Source: Eubacteriales bacterium
Lineage (GTDB): Bacteria; Bacillota; Clostridia; Oscillospirales; Oscillospiraceae
Direction: 5' to 3'
Assembly: GCA_030533415.1 (NCBI GenBank)
Contig: JAUNJE010000019.1
Location: 1-47,570 of the forward strand
DNA: 47,570 nt
Positions 25,400 through 33,603 of this stretch are shown piece by piece. Both the position numbers and the translations under genes were made by a program. The notes beneath the pieces are model-generated. The model saw only the letters and a list, made by a program, of their open reading frames with translations, did no database searches and was not told the origin of the DNA. How positions within the stretch are numbered: the first letter of the stretch is position 1; every line of letters starts with the position of its first letter.

Positions 25400-26680
25400 T
25401 TATTTTAGGATATAACCATCCTCCGTAGCTTCCAGTGTGGAACCAAAGTAAACTGCCATGGCCTCTTCCAGCCATACCGCGTCCGCCACTGCCGCAGTCT
25501 CATAGCAGGAGTGCATCGCCAGCTGGGGCAGTCCGATGTCCACTGTGGGGATGCTGACATGGCCCAGGGAAATGCGGCCCAGGGTATAGCCGCCGGGGAT
25601 GTCCGCCCGGTTATGATAGCTCTGCACCGGCACACCGGCCTTGCCGCAGATCTTCCGGAAAACAGAGGCGGAAGCGCCGTCGGTACAATATTTCAGATTC
25701 GCATTGTATTTCAGCACGATGCCTTCGCCCATCACCGGCGCATTGGCCGGGTCCGCGTATTCCGGATGGTTGGGGTGGAGGGCATGGGCATTGTCGGCGG
25801 AGATCATGAAGGACTGGGCCAGCATCCGGCTGTGGTCCAGCCCCAGTGCCTGGCTGATACGCCTGAGGGTGTCTGGCAGCAGCATCGAGCCCGCCCCCTG
25901 TCCGGAGCAGGAGCCGACCTCTTCACTGTCAAAGACACACAGAACGGGGATATCCCCGCTCTCTTCCGCGTTCAGGAAGCCCTGGGTGCAGCCCCAGGTG
26001 CATTCCAGGTCGTCCAGTCCCGCAGAAGAAATGTATTCCTCATCGACGCCCCAGACGGTGGCCTTCTGGCGCACATAAACATACAGGTCCTGCCCCAAAA
26101 TCCTGCCGCCCGCCTCCTTCTCCAGCAGGGCCTTCAGCTTGCCCTGGGTGTCCTTTCCGCCGATCAGGGGCATGATGTCCGAAGCCGGATTCCACTTGTA
26201 TCCGTCGTTGATCTGCCGGTTCATATGAATCGCCACATTGGGGATCAGCAGCAGGTCCCTGTCAATGTCAACCAGCTTGGTGCGCACACCGTCCTCCGTC
26301 TCCACCATCACCCGGCCCGCAATGGACAGAGGCCGGTCCAGCCAGGGCGCGATGATCATGCCGCCGTAGCGCTCCACCGCCATGCGGGTGTAGGGACCGG
26401 TCAGTTCAAAATTCTCCTTGACCTTAAAGCTGGGGCGGTCGGAATGGCTGGCGCTCATAAGGAAGCCCTTGGGTGTGGTCTTGGGCACGCGGAACGCGAT
26501 AAGGGAAGCACCGCCCCTGCCCAGGTAATATTTTCCGCCGGGGACCAGATTCCAGTCCTTGTGCTCCAGCAGACGGGTATATCCCCTGTTTTGCAGCTGC
26601 TGCGCGATATAATCCTGGGCGTGGTACACGCTGTGAGACGCATCCAGGAAATCCCGCAGCGCATTGATTTTGCTATTCAT
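25400..26680 (-). CDS. M18-family aminopeptidase
   Basis: A cytosolic dinuclear-zinc aminopeptidase (426 aa) that removes N-terminal residues, often acidic ones, from peptides. The metal-site motifs are present: SASHSDRPSFKVK (first His), ECTWG and DSEEVGSCSGQGAGS in the middle, SADNAHALHPNH, and the late VDIGLPQLAMHSCYE. The ATG at 26680 (MNSKINALRDFLDAS) follows AGGAGGAAAC and is the conserved start; the open frame upstream covers the promoter. Single gene divergent from spo0A. ApeB is the usual name for clostridial members, but I leave the symbol empty because specificity is not visible. Confidence 0.93.
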   Translation of the reverse strand: MNSKINALRDFLDASHSVYHAQDYIAQQLQNRGYTRLLEHKDWNLVPGGKYYLGRGGASLIAFRVPKTTPKGFLMSASHSDRPSFKVKENFELTGPYTRMAVERYGGMIIAPWLDRPLSIAGRVMVETEDGVRTKLVDIDRDLLLIPNVAIHMNRQINDGYKWNPASDIMPLIGGKDTQGKLKALLEKEAGGRILGQDLYVYVRQKATVWGVDEEYISSAGLDDLECTWGCTQGFLNAEESGDIPVLCVFDSEEVGSCSGQGAGSMLLPDTLRRISQALGLDHSRMLAQSFMISADNAHALHPNHPEYADPANAPVMGEGIVLKYNANLKYCTDGASASVFRKICGKAGVPVQSYHNRADIPGGYTLGRISLGHVSIPTVDIGLPQLAMHSCYETAAVADAVWLEEAMAVYFGSTLEATEDGYILK

Positions 26681-26747
26681 GCTGTTTCCTCCTATTTTCA
26701 TGACGCAAAGGACTTGTTTTTGTCCCCGGTCCATTTTTATCGGCCCT

Positions 26748-26776
26748 ATTTTACACCAGACGCCCGCTTCCGTCAA
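26748..26776 (-). promoter_or_regulatory. Promoter of the M18 aminopeptidase
   Basis: Minus strand: -35 TTGACG (26771-26776), 17-nt spacer, -10 TAAAAT (26748-26753). Confidence 0.8.
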
Positions 26777-26801
26777 CCATGGAAATTGTTCCTCCGGTTT
26801 T

Positions 26802-26848
26802 TGTCGTTTTTCGTCGATAAGTTCCGAAAACTTTTCATTTTTGTCGGA
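26802..26848 (+). promoter_or_regulatory. Cluster of near-match Spo0A boxes
   Basis: The 0A box consensus is TGTCGAA. Near matches occur at 26802 (TGTCGTT), 26812 (CGTCGAT) and 26842 (TGTCGGA), all on the plus strand and 40-110 bases upstream of the spo0A -10 box. One more TGTCG lies at 26922 near the start point. This fits autoregulation by Spo0A, an inference from sequence likeness. Confidence 0.45.
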
Positions 26849-26887
26849 AATCGTCTACTTTTGACGAGCGATTATTTTTGTTTTTCC

Positions 26888-26916
26888 TTGCAAAAACGAT
26901 CACTTCATGCTATGCT
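26888..26916 (+). promoter_or_regulatory. Promoter of spo0A
   Basis: -35 TTGCAA (26888-26893), 17-nt spacer, extended -10 TGCTATGCT (box at 26911-26916). Confidence 0.65.
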
Positions 26917-26981
26917 TTATTTGTCGCACGCGGCCATGTACCGCGTACTGGGGAGAATTTTACATGACAGGAGAGGAATGT

Positions 26982-27761
26982 ATGGAACACGCAACAACCG
27001 TATTCATTGCCGACAGCGCTGAAGACTTCTGCAACGGACTTACCGCTGCGCTGCAGCGTGCCGACGGTTTTCATGTAGTGGGAACAGCCAATGATGGGGA
27101 ACTGGCTATCCGCATGATCGAAGAAAGAAAACCGGACCTGCTGGTGCTGGATCTGATGCTGGCGAAAAAAGACGGCATCAGTGTGCTCAAGTCCATGGCG
27201 AATCTGGAGCGCAAACCCATGACGCTGGCCACCTCCGGATTTGTGACGGAGTATGTATCCACGGCGGCAGCCAACCTGGGGGTTCGGTATCTGATGCTGA
27301 AGCCCTGCGATATGACCGCGCTGGTAGAGCGGCTGGAAGAGATCCGGGGTGGGGAGAGCCTCCGGTATCCCGAAAAGCGCCGCGCCGACAAGACCAGTAT
27401 TGAATCCATGGTCACCAACATCATCCATGAAATCGGCGTTCCGGCCCATATCAAGGGCTACCAATATCTGCGGGAGGCCATTATCATCGCGGTAAACGAC
27501 ATGGATGTTATCAACGCCATTACGAAGGTGCTGTATCCTCAGGTAGCCAAGACCTTCCAGACCACGCCGTCCCGGGTGGAGCGGGCCATCCGCCATGCCA
27601 TCGAAGTGGCCTGGGACCGGGGCGATTTGGACACACTGCAGCGGTTCTTTGGCTATACGGTATCCAACACCAAGGGAAAGCCCACCAATTCCGAATTCAT
27701 CGCCCTGATTGCGGACAAGCTGCAGCTGCAGCTGAAAGCCGCCGAGGCTGCCCAATACTAA
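26982..27761 (+). CDS. spo0A: Sporulation master regulator Spo0A
   Basis: Response regulator that, when phosphorylated, starts sporulation. The 259-aa protein has a receiver domain with the acidic pocket (D11) and phospho-acceptor D57 in [13 protein letters not shown], a linker, and the strongly conserved effector domain: [20 protein letters not shown], then [20 protein letters not shown] (recognition helix) and [21 protein letters not shown] start at ATG 26982 with AGGAGAGGAATGT upstream; an ATG six codons earlier is possible. In many Bacilli and Clostridia spo0A follows spoIVB; here it stands alone beside an aminopeptidase gene and ends in a terminator. Confidence 0.97.
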   Translation: MEHATTVFIADSAEDFCNGLTAALQRADGFHVVGTANDGELAIRMIEERKPDLLVLDLMLAKKDGISVLKSMANLERKPMTLATSGFVTEYVSTAAANLGVRYLMLKPCDMTALVERLEEIRGGESLRYPEKRRADKTSIESMVTNIIHEIGVPAHIKGYQYLREAIIIAVNDMDVINAITKVLYPQVAKTFQTTPSRVERAIRHAIEVAWDRGDLDTLQRFFGYTVSNTKGKPTNSEFIALIADKLQLQLKAAEAAQY

Positions 27762-27785
27762 AAAATTGCCATTTTATAGTAAAAA

Positions 27786-27835
27786 CACGCCTGCTTGACC
27801 GGCCGAAAAGCCGGAAAAGCAGGCGTGCTTCTTGT
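27786..27835 (+). terminator. Terminator of spo0A
   Basis: Stem CACGCCTGCTT (27786-27796) with AAGCAGGCGTG (27817-27827), an inner CCGGC/GCCGG stem, and a short CTTCTTG tail. Confidence 0.75.
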
Positions 27836-27852
27836 GGTGATATATATAATGC

Positions 27853-28056
27853 GAATCAAGAGTTGAATTGTTTGGAAAAAACGGGAAAACACACCAGTTG
27901 TCATCCTGAGCGAGCGGAGCGAGTCGAAGGATCTTGGCACTTAAGTTACGTACCAAGAAAAAGCAAATGCGAAGATCCTTCGACTCCGCCGCCTTTGGCG
28001 GCGACCCTCAGGATGACAGCCGTTCAGAATACTTTCACTGTTTCAACTCTTGATTC
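27853..28056. mobile_element. MITE-like palindromic element (about 204 bp)
   Basis: Perfect 15-bp terminal inverted repeats GAATCAAGAGTTGAA (27853-27867) and TTCAACTCTTGATTC (28042-28056), flanked on both sides by TATATAT-like sequence that may be a target duplication. Inside is a second inverted repeat, GTCATCCTGAG...GTCGAAGGATCTT against GAAGATCCTTCGAC...CTCAGGATGAC, around a central CTTGG/CCAAG stem. No coding capacity, so it must have been moved by a transposase encoded elsewhere. Confidence 0.75.
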
Positions 28057-28124
28057 ACATATATAAATAATGCTTGATTTTATATTTTTTCCTGAATACA
28101 GTAATCGACTAACTTTTTCGATGA

Positions 28125-28153
28125 TTGATGAATATATAGAGCTGAGGTATAAT
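28125..28153 (+). promoter_or_regulatory. Promoter of the two-component system
   Basis: -35 TTGATG (28125-28130), 17-nt spacer, -10 TATAAT (28148-28153). The leader of about 60 bases contains the motif at 28170. Confidence 0.8.
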
Positions 28154-28169
28154 AAACAGGAAATTTGAA

Positions 28170-28189
28170 AACTACACTTTAATCACAAA
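28170..28189 (+). promoter_or_regulatory. Motif AACTACAC-N3-AATCACAAA upstream of the response regulator
   Basis: The two blocks AACTACAC (28170-28177) and AATCACAAA (28181-28189) recur with the same spacing at 30339-30358 before the lipoprotein gene. Their sharing between the regulator gene and its neighbour suggests the regulator's own binding site. Here it lies 10-30 bases after the expected transcription start, so bound protein would more likely repress. Confidence 0.6.
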
Positions 28190-28222
28190 AATCTATGATA
28201 CGCTATCCCTGGAGGTGGTATT

Positions 28223-28894
28223 ATGCAAAAGATTTTGGTCGTTGAGGACGATTTTGATATTCAAGAGCTTTTACAGAATTTTTTGCAAGAGGCAGGTTAT
28301 GAAATCATTTTAGCGGGTGATGGTGTTGAGGCTATCACTGTATTCCCCACCGCACATTTCGATTTAGTATTACTTGATGTAATGCTCCCCAAAATTGATG
28401 GCTTTGCCGTTTGCGAACTGATACGGAAGCAATCCCAGGTTCCCATCATCATGCTTACCGCATTGAGCGGGGAAGAAGAACAAATCCGGGGATTGGATTT
28501 ACAAGTTGATGACTATATCACAAAGCCCTTTTCTATGCCAATTTTAATTCGCAAGATTGCCGCCGTCCTGCGGCGGAGCAGCGGGCTGCAGGAAAATGAA
28601 CACAAAACAATTTCTTATCAAAACCTCGTTTTGGATTGCGACAATTATACAGCCACAATAGGCGGAGCCGCATATGAATTAACACAGCGGGAATTTGAAA
28701 TATTAAAAGAGCTGCTCACGAATCAGGGACGCATTATGACACGGCAAAACTTTTTGGACAGACTATGGCGATATGATTTTTATGGGGATGCGCGTGTAGT
28801 TGATACGCACATCAAGAACTTACGAAAAAAGCTGGGTATTGACTTTATCCAGACGATTAGAGGGGTGGGATATAAAATTGATAAAGCGAATTAA
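28223..28894 (+). CDS. OmpR/PhoB-family response regulator
   Basis: A 223-aa regulator: receiver domain with acidic pocket EDD (8-10), phospho-acceptor D52 in LVLLDVMLPKIDG, T/K switch residues in IMLTALSG and YITKPFS, then a winged-helix DNA-binding domain (ELTQREFEILKELLTNQGRI, VDTHIKNLRKKLG). It resembles VanR and other envelope-sensing regulators. TGGAGGTGG precedes the ATG. The gene overlaps the following kinase gene by 17 bases. Base composition and codons are AT-richer than those of the neighbours, which suggests a separate origin. Probable targets are its own operon and the lipoprotein gene downstream. Confidence 0.93.
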   Translation: MQKILVVEDDFDIQELLQNFLQEAGYEIILAGDGVEAITVFPTAHFDLVLLDVMLPKIDGFAVCELIRKQSQVPIIMLTALSGEEEQIRGLDLQVDDYITKPFSMPILIRKIAAVLRRSSGLQENEHKTISYQNLVLDCDNYTATIGGAAYELTQREFEILKELLTNQGRIMTRQNFLDRLWRYDFYGDARVVDTHIKNLRKKLGIDFIQTIRGVGYKIDKAN

Positions 28895-30296
28895 AAGCAG
28901 TTTGTTGGCAAAAGTTTTTCTCACAACATCGGCCATGTTGCTATGTATGTCATTATTGGTGTTTGGGATATTGGCGTGGTTCATGCCACAGACCTATTCC
29001 AACAGGCTGAACACAGTTTTAGATGAACGAGCGCAAGGTTTTATTTCCGAACTGGAGCAAGTAGCTTTTTCAGACAGTGGCGGTTTGTTCGATCAGTTTA
29101 TAGCGGATATGGAAATCAATTCTGTTGAGTTATACAACAGCGACGGCGATTGGGTTCCGTTACCCACAGAAGAATTTGATAATGAGTGGGGCGTTAATAT
29201 CGCACAATCGGCAGTTGTTGGCCTGGGTGAAACAAATCCTATCTTATCAAACAGCTACTACTTTTCTTTTGCTGATTGTAGTGATCGCTATATGCTTACT
29301 GTCTATGGAGAGGCCGAACAGATTGCAGAACTGCAACAGTCCTTTATCCGTGTTTTTCCGCTTGTTTTGCTGATTGTTTTAGTAGTTGCTTTTATTATGT
29401 CGTGGCTATATTCCCGCATGATTACAAAACCAGTTTTGTCAATCAGCCGCATATCAGAAAAAATGTCTGCGTTACAGTTGGACTGGCAAGTTGACGACCG
29501 ACGGACTGACGAGCTTGGAGTTTTAGGAAACAGCCTTAATTCGCTGTCTCGCAATCTTTCTACCGCACTTTCCGACTTGCAAAGGGCAAACAAAAAACTT
29601 GAGGCCGACATTGCGAATGAGAAAGAGCTGGAACAGGCCCGCACAAATTTCTTTTCAGCAGTATCCCATGAATTAAAAACACCTGTTACCATTATCAAAG
29701 GCCAGATAGAGGGGATGCTGCTCGGTATCGGGGCATATAAAGACCGTGAGAAATATTTGGCAAGAACGCTGGAAATTGCGAATACCCTTGAAACGATGGT
29801 GCAAGAGATATTAACGATCTCACGGCTGGAAACTGCGGGGGAAACTCTCAAAAAAGACCGTTTGGATTGCGTTCAGATTATCAAATCCTATTTAAGCGAA
29901 ACCGAAGATTTGATTGCGGAAAAGGATTTACAAATACATCTTGATATACCACCAGCCACCTTTATAAGCGGCAACAAAATGCTGATGAAAAAAGTATTTT
30001 CAAATCTCATTGGAAATGCAATCAAATATTCTCCATATGGGGCGTCTATCTACATTTCTGCCTATGCAGATCAAGAACAGATATGTTTTTCTGTTGAGAA
30101 CACAGGTGTGCATATCCCGGAGGACAGTATTCCGAAACTGTTTGACGCATTTTATCGTGTGGAGCAGTCCAGGAGCCGCAAAACTGGCGGTAGTGGACTT
30201 GGGCTATATATCGTACAGGAAATCCTACGTCAACACGGAAGTGAATGTAGGGTCTGCGATACGCAGTCCGGGGTAAAATTCTTCTTTACAATTTAA
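28878..30296 (+). CDS. Sensor histidine kinase
   Basis: A 472-aa membrane kinase that phosphorylates the preceding regulator. Order: membrane segment at about 8-36, an extracytoplasmic sensor domain of roughly 120 residues, second membrane segment (VFPLVLLIVLVVAFIMSWLY), HAMP linker, dimerisation helix with phospho-acceptor H264 in FFSAVSHELKTP, and an ATP-binding domain with NLIGNAIKYS and GGSGLGLYIV. I start at TTG 28878 because GGGGTGGG lies eight bases upstream and translation would be coupled to the regulator; the open frame before it runs over the regulator gene. The sensed signal is not visible. Confidence 0.92.
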   Translation: MIKRIKSSLLAKVFLTTSAMLLCMSLLVFGILAWFMPQTYSNRLNTVLDERAQGFISELEQVAFSDSGGLFDQFIADMEINSVELYNSDGDWVPLPTEEFDNEWGVNIAQSAVVGLGETNPILSNSYYFSFADCSDRYMLTVYGEAEQIAELQQSFIRVFPLVLLIVLVVAFIMSWLYSRMITKPVLSISRISEKMSALQLDWQVDDRRTDELGVLGNSLNSLSRNLSTALSDLQRANKKLEADIANEKELEQARTNFFSAVSHELKTPVTIIKGQIEGMLLGIGAYKDREKYLARTLEIANTLETMVQEILTISRLETAGETLKKDRLDCVQIIKSYLSETEDLIAEKDLQIHLDIPPATFISGNKMLMKKVFSNLIGNAIKYSPYGASIYISAYADQEQICFSVENTGVHIPEDSIPKLFDAFYRVEQSRSRKTGGSGLGLYIVQEILRQHGSECRVCDTQSGVKFFFTI

Positions 30297-30306
30297 GCAC
30301 AGCAAT

Positions 30307-30342
30307 AAAAGCGGCGGGTGGCTCACTCGCCGCTTTTCAACT
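30307..30342 (+). terminator. Terminator after the sensor kinase
   Basis: Stem AAAAGCGGCG (30307-30316) with CGCCGCTTTT (30328-30337), A-run before and T-run after. It separates the kinase from the lipoprotein gene. Confidence 0.8.
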
Positions 30343-30380
30343 ACACACAAATCACAAACGAATCCCAAATGTATCACAAA
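30339..30380 (+). promoter_or_regulatory. Direct-repeat array before the lipoprotein, probable regulator site
   Basis: ATCACAAA (30351), ATCCCAAA (30362) and ATCACAAA (30373) are spaced exactly 11 bases apart, the spacing used by PhoB/OmpR-type regulators. AACTACAC (30339) precedes them as in the site at 28170. The array ends ten bases before a -10 box TATTCT (30390-30395) that lacks a good -35, so activation by the neighbouring response regulator is likely. Confidence 0.65.
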
Positions 30381-30430
30381 AAAGAGTGGTATTCTTTAGG
30401 TAATCTCAAAGAAAGGATGGTGTTTCTTCA

Positions 30431-31309
30431 ATGAACACAAAACCCCTGCTCGCATTAGCCCTTGGCGGGGTGTTGCTCGTTGGGTGCTTGGCCGGGTGCA
30501 GTACGGCGGCGGCATCCCAAGGCGGCACTTCCCCTATCAGCACTACTTCCCCGCAAATTTCCAGTGCGTCCGGCCCGCCCCTCTCCGCAACGGCTGAAGA
30601 TGGAGGGGCTGTCACCAATGTTTCCTGCGAGGAACAGTTCAAGCCCTATGAGCAGTTTGGCCTGACATACGATGCCAGCAAAAATGAACTGCAATACAAC
30701 GGCAAAGTGGTGCGTTGGTTTGAGGACTACTATACCATAGCGGATGGCATTCAGGCGGGCCAGGACTTTTTCAACGAAAACGGCGTTGTCGATGTGTATG
30801 CTGTCCGTGATTTCAGCAGTATTGTCCGGGCTGATGATGGCTCCTTTGACCCCAGCGGAAAACTGATTGGTGTAAAGGAGTTTTCGGCGGAGGAATTTGC
30901 CGCCCGTGACATTGCGGCAATCAAAAATCCACCACTTCAAGTTACCATGACAGGTGACCCGCCCTCCGTAAAGGAGCTTGAAGATATGGCAAGGGAATAT
31001 GAGGCGTTTAGTGTCACCTATGACGCTAACAATGACCAGTGGTATTTCAACGGCGAAAAGGTCCGGCTTTTCCAGGACGTGCTGACTTCCAACGGTGAAA
31101 GCCTGACCGGGGGAAACTTCCACGGCACAATCCGCACGATGGGGAGTGCAGACGGAACTATCGACATTTACACGGTGCGCGACTTTACAAACCCGGATGC
31201 TAACGGGTATGGGACGTTGATGCGCGTTGAGAAATTCAGCCAAGAGGAATTTGATGAACATACACGCAGAGAGGCACAGACCAGCTCTGGCTTTTGTACC
31301 GTAGAGTAA
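30431..31309 (+). CDS. Lipoprotein with duplicated domain, beside the two-component system
   Basis: A 292-aa secreted lipoprotein. The signal peptide ends in a lipobox near LVGCLAGC, followed by a Ser/Thr/Pro linker of about 40 residues. The rest is two copies of a domain of about 90 residues: the first starts YEQFGLTYDASKNELQYNGK and contains VDVYAVRDFSS and VKEFSAEEFAAR, the second starts YEAFSVTYDANNDQWYFNGE and contains IDIYTVRDFTN and VEKFSQEEFDEH. I do not recognise a named function. It has its own promoter with the regulator-like repeats, so it is probably the output or an accessory sensor of the two-component system. GC content is closer to the genome average than that of the kinase. 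Confidence 0.8.
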   Translation: MNTKPLLALALGGVLLVGCLAGCSTAAASQGGTSPISTTSPQISSASGPPLSATAEDGGAVTNVSCEEQFKPYEQFGLTYDASKNELQYNGKVVRWFEDYYTIADGIQAGQDFFNENGVVDVYAVRDFSSIVRADDGSFDPSGKLIGVKEFSAEEFAARDIAAIKNPPLQVTMTGDPPSVKELEDMAREYEAFSVTYDANNDQWYFNGEKVRLFQDVLTSNGESLTGGNFHGTIRTMGSADGTIDIYTVRDFTNPDANGYGTLMRVEKFSQEEFDEHTRREAQTSSGFCTVE

Positions 31310-31460
31310 AGACTGCCGCACGACGGCAAAAGAAAAAGCCGTCATACAGCGGCCCTATTAACATGTCTATACAATTTTTCAGCGGCTTTGAACGATCAAT
31401 CAGGGCCGCCGTTTCTTAAGCAGAAACAGTATAATAACAGGGAAATAATACTATTCAGGA

Positions 31461-31496
31461 TAAAATACACCCGGCTGACCGCTCAGCCGGGTGTAT
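31461..31496 (-). terminator. Terminator of the PPIase-peptidase lipoprotein gene
   Basis: A perfect 14-bp stem (31465-31478 with 31483-31496; core CACCCGGCTGA) followed on the minus strand by TTTTATCC. The 150 bases between it and the upstream lipoprotein gene hold only a short GACGGC/GCCGTC hairpin (31322-31343) and a distant GCGGCCCT/AGGGCCGC pair. Confidence 0.85.
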
Positions 31497-31514
31497 TAGG
31501 CATATGTGCCGCTA

Positions 31515-33560
31515 TTAGTCGAGATAAGTGCTGCGCCGCAGCATGGCGGAGACGCACTTTTCACAGTAATAATCCTCTGCCATCAGGCTGTCCACGACCC
31601 CTTCCGGATCTCCGCAGCGGACACAGGCAGGAATGTTTTTTACCTTATACTCAAAAATCCAATACCCCAATCCACTGGTGGTGACACTGCCCCAGCTGTG
31701 CTTATCTTCCTGATGCGCCTGAATTCTGCCGTAATTGTAGATATTGGAGTCGCGGACCTGGACTGTACCGTCCTCGTTGAGCTTTTCCAGCACAATGTAG
31801 TGGCCGCCCCGGGTCCAGTATCCCGGGCAGTGCACCGATACCACAACATGCCCTTCCTCCAGCGCCGCTTTGGCAACCGCAGGCTCGTAGGTCTTTTCCT
31901 TCAGATAGAAGCCCATCACCGGAGCTTCCTTATTGAAAATCGTACCGTCCGTCCCATTGGAAAAGCTGTAATTTCCGTACCGGGCACACATCTGAGGCGG
32001 AGTCACCTCGTTATCGGACAAATAGCTGGCCACCATAGCAAAAGATGTAATGCCGCAGCCATTGGTTCTGAGCAGGTTACCGCCGAACCAGGTGTTGCCA
32101 TAGTCCTGCTGCAAATACAGCGGGATCTCCGGGAAACGCTCATGGGCCACGTCCGGGTACAGTACATCCGAAGTGGAGACGGTTCCGCCGGCTTCGGCCA
32201 GGGTGATGGCGCTGTAATCGATCTGCGCGGGATACTTCTCTCTGGCAGCGCTAACCAGCTCTGCCTGCCGCTGGGCGGTCAGATCCGCCTGGGCCCGGGC
32301 ATACCAGATATCCGTGCTGCCGCTGAAGTACAGGATATGATATCCGTAATCGGAGCGTAAAATGACGGTGTCACCCGGCTGGCGGCTTTGGTCAAAGCAC
32401 CACGCATCCAGCAAGGGCATCAGCTGTCCCTGCCGAAGCTGGCGGTACGCACCACCATTGAGGGCAGAGCCGGAATCGGCAGAATTTTTATTTGCCAGAT
32501 CGGCAAAGGTGGCTTCCGTAGCGTTCCTGTCGGCCTGCCAGCCTGCCAGCAGCGCTTCCGCCTTTTCCCGGCAAGCCTCCCAGGAAGCATCGGAGCAGGT
32601 CACAGTACCGTCTGCGGCAATGACCACAGGCTGGGATGCGGTTTCATTGGCAGCCGCCTGGTCCTCTCCGGTTTCCCCGGGAACCAGCAGAATATGGCGG
32701 ATATCCACATATTTTCCGCTGTTGCGGGTGATGCCTTCCTGGGCGTAATCACTCTCCCGCTGGGCAAAATATGCCTCCACCTCTTCAGCGGTGGTCTCTA
32801 TGTAATAGCTCAGGGAGGTAACGTACATATAGCCCCGGTTATAAAGCTCCGTAAATTCCGCCAGCGCCTGGGAGGTAGTCCCAAAGGCCTCCTGGGCCAT
32901 GGCCGAAGCATCCCCATAGCCCCTGTCCCCGGCCAGCTCCTCCAGCATGGCGGGGATATCGTCCAGATAGGCCTGGTGCAGGGTGTTTGGCTCGTAGCTT
33001 TTATTATAGCGGTAGAGGTACTTGGTTGCAGGCATGCCTGTCATGTATTTCTCATAGTTCTCCAGGTTCGGCTGATAAGCTTCCTCCGTGGGCAGCCCCT
33101 CGTCCTGGCCCTGAAGAGTCAATGCCTGGGCCCCATGCCAGGCATTCAGCGCCCGCTGCAGGAAGTACTGCTGCCAGCTGGAAACCCCCGCGTCAATTTC
33201 ACAGATTTGGGTATCCAGGGGCCGGTCAAAATCCGGTGCAGCCGCGTATCCCGCCTGCCGGTACTGTGCCACCTCTGCCCAGTAATAGGCCTGGAGCTGG
33301 CCGTTGGTCAGTTCCGCACCGCCAACAGAAGCCACCACGGTACCGGCGTCCATTTCCCCCGTATAGCTTCCCTTACAGGTGACGTCCTTCGGATTCCCGT
33401 CGGCAGGCACTGTTGCCGGAACGGTAGGCTCGGTCGTCTCCGGGATTTCGGCGGTTTCCGGCACTGCTTCCGATGTGGGAGCAGGTTCTCCCCCGCAGCC
33501 CCACAAAACGCCCAGCAAGAGGAGCGCAGTCACCAGCAGTCCCAAGTATTTCTTTTTCAT
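31515..33560 (-). CDS. Parvulin PPIase fused to C39-like cysteine peptidase, lipoprotein
   Basis: A 681-aa secreted lipoprotein with an unusual layout. Signal peptide with lipid Cys22; acidic Pro/Thr linker (25-55); a helical SurA/PrsA-like part (75-280); a parvulin peptidyl-prolyl isomerase domain (about 283-415: YVDIRHILLV, FADLANKNSADSGSALNGG, GYHILYFSG); then a papain-like C39-type domain (475-640) with oxyanion Gln484 or Gln485 in LQQDYGNTW, Cys502 in TNGCGITSFAMVASYL, His587 in GGHYIVL and Asp604 in VRDSN; last, a four-cysteine ribbon (CVRC at 646-649, CEKC at 666-669). The parts suggest a surface foldase with built-in proteolysis or cross-linking. GGAGGATT precedes the ATG. No operon partner. 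Confidence 0.87.
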   Translation of the reverse strand: MKKKYLGLLVTALLLLGVLWGCGGEPAPTSEAVPETAEIPETTEPTVPATVPADGNPKDVTCKGSYTGEMDAGTVVASVGGAELTNGQLQAYYWAEVAQYRQAGYAAAPDFDRPLDTQICEIDAGVSSWQQYFLQRALNAWHGAQALTLQGQDEGLPTEEAYQPNLENYEKYMTGMPATKYLYRYNKSYEPNTLHQAYLDDIPAMLEELAGDRGYGDASAMAQEAFGTTSQALAEFTELYNRGYMYVTSLSYYIETTAEEVEAYFAQRESDYAQEGITRNSGKYVDIRHILLVPGETGEDQAAANETASQPVVIAADGTVTCSDASWEACREKAEALLAGWQADRNATEATFADLANKNSADSGSALNGGAYRQLRQGQLMPLLDAWCFDQSRQPGDTVILRSDYGYHILYFSGSTDIWYARAQADLTAQRQAELVSAAREKYPAQIDYSAITLAEAGGTVSTSDVLYPDVAHERFPEIPLYLQQDYGNTWFGGNLLRTNGCGITSFAMVASYLSDNEVTPPQMCARYGNYSFSNGTDGTIFNKEAPVMGFYLKEKTYEPAVAKAALEEGHVVVSVHCPGYWTRGGHYIVLEKLNEDGTVQVRDSNIYNYGRIQAHQEDKHSWGSVTTSGLGYWIFEYKVKNIPACVRCGDPEGVVDSLMAEDYYCEKCVSAMLRRSTYLD

Positions 33561-33603
33561 GGGAGAATCCTCCAGTATCTAAAATTGGCAGTCATTACTG
33601 GTT

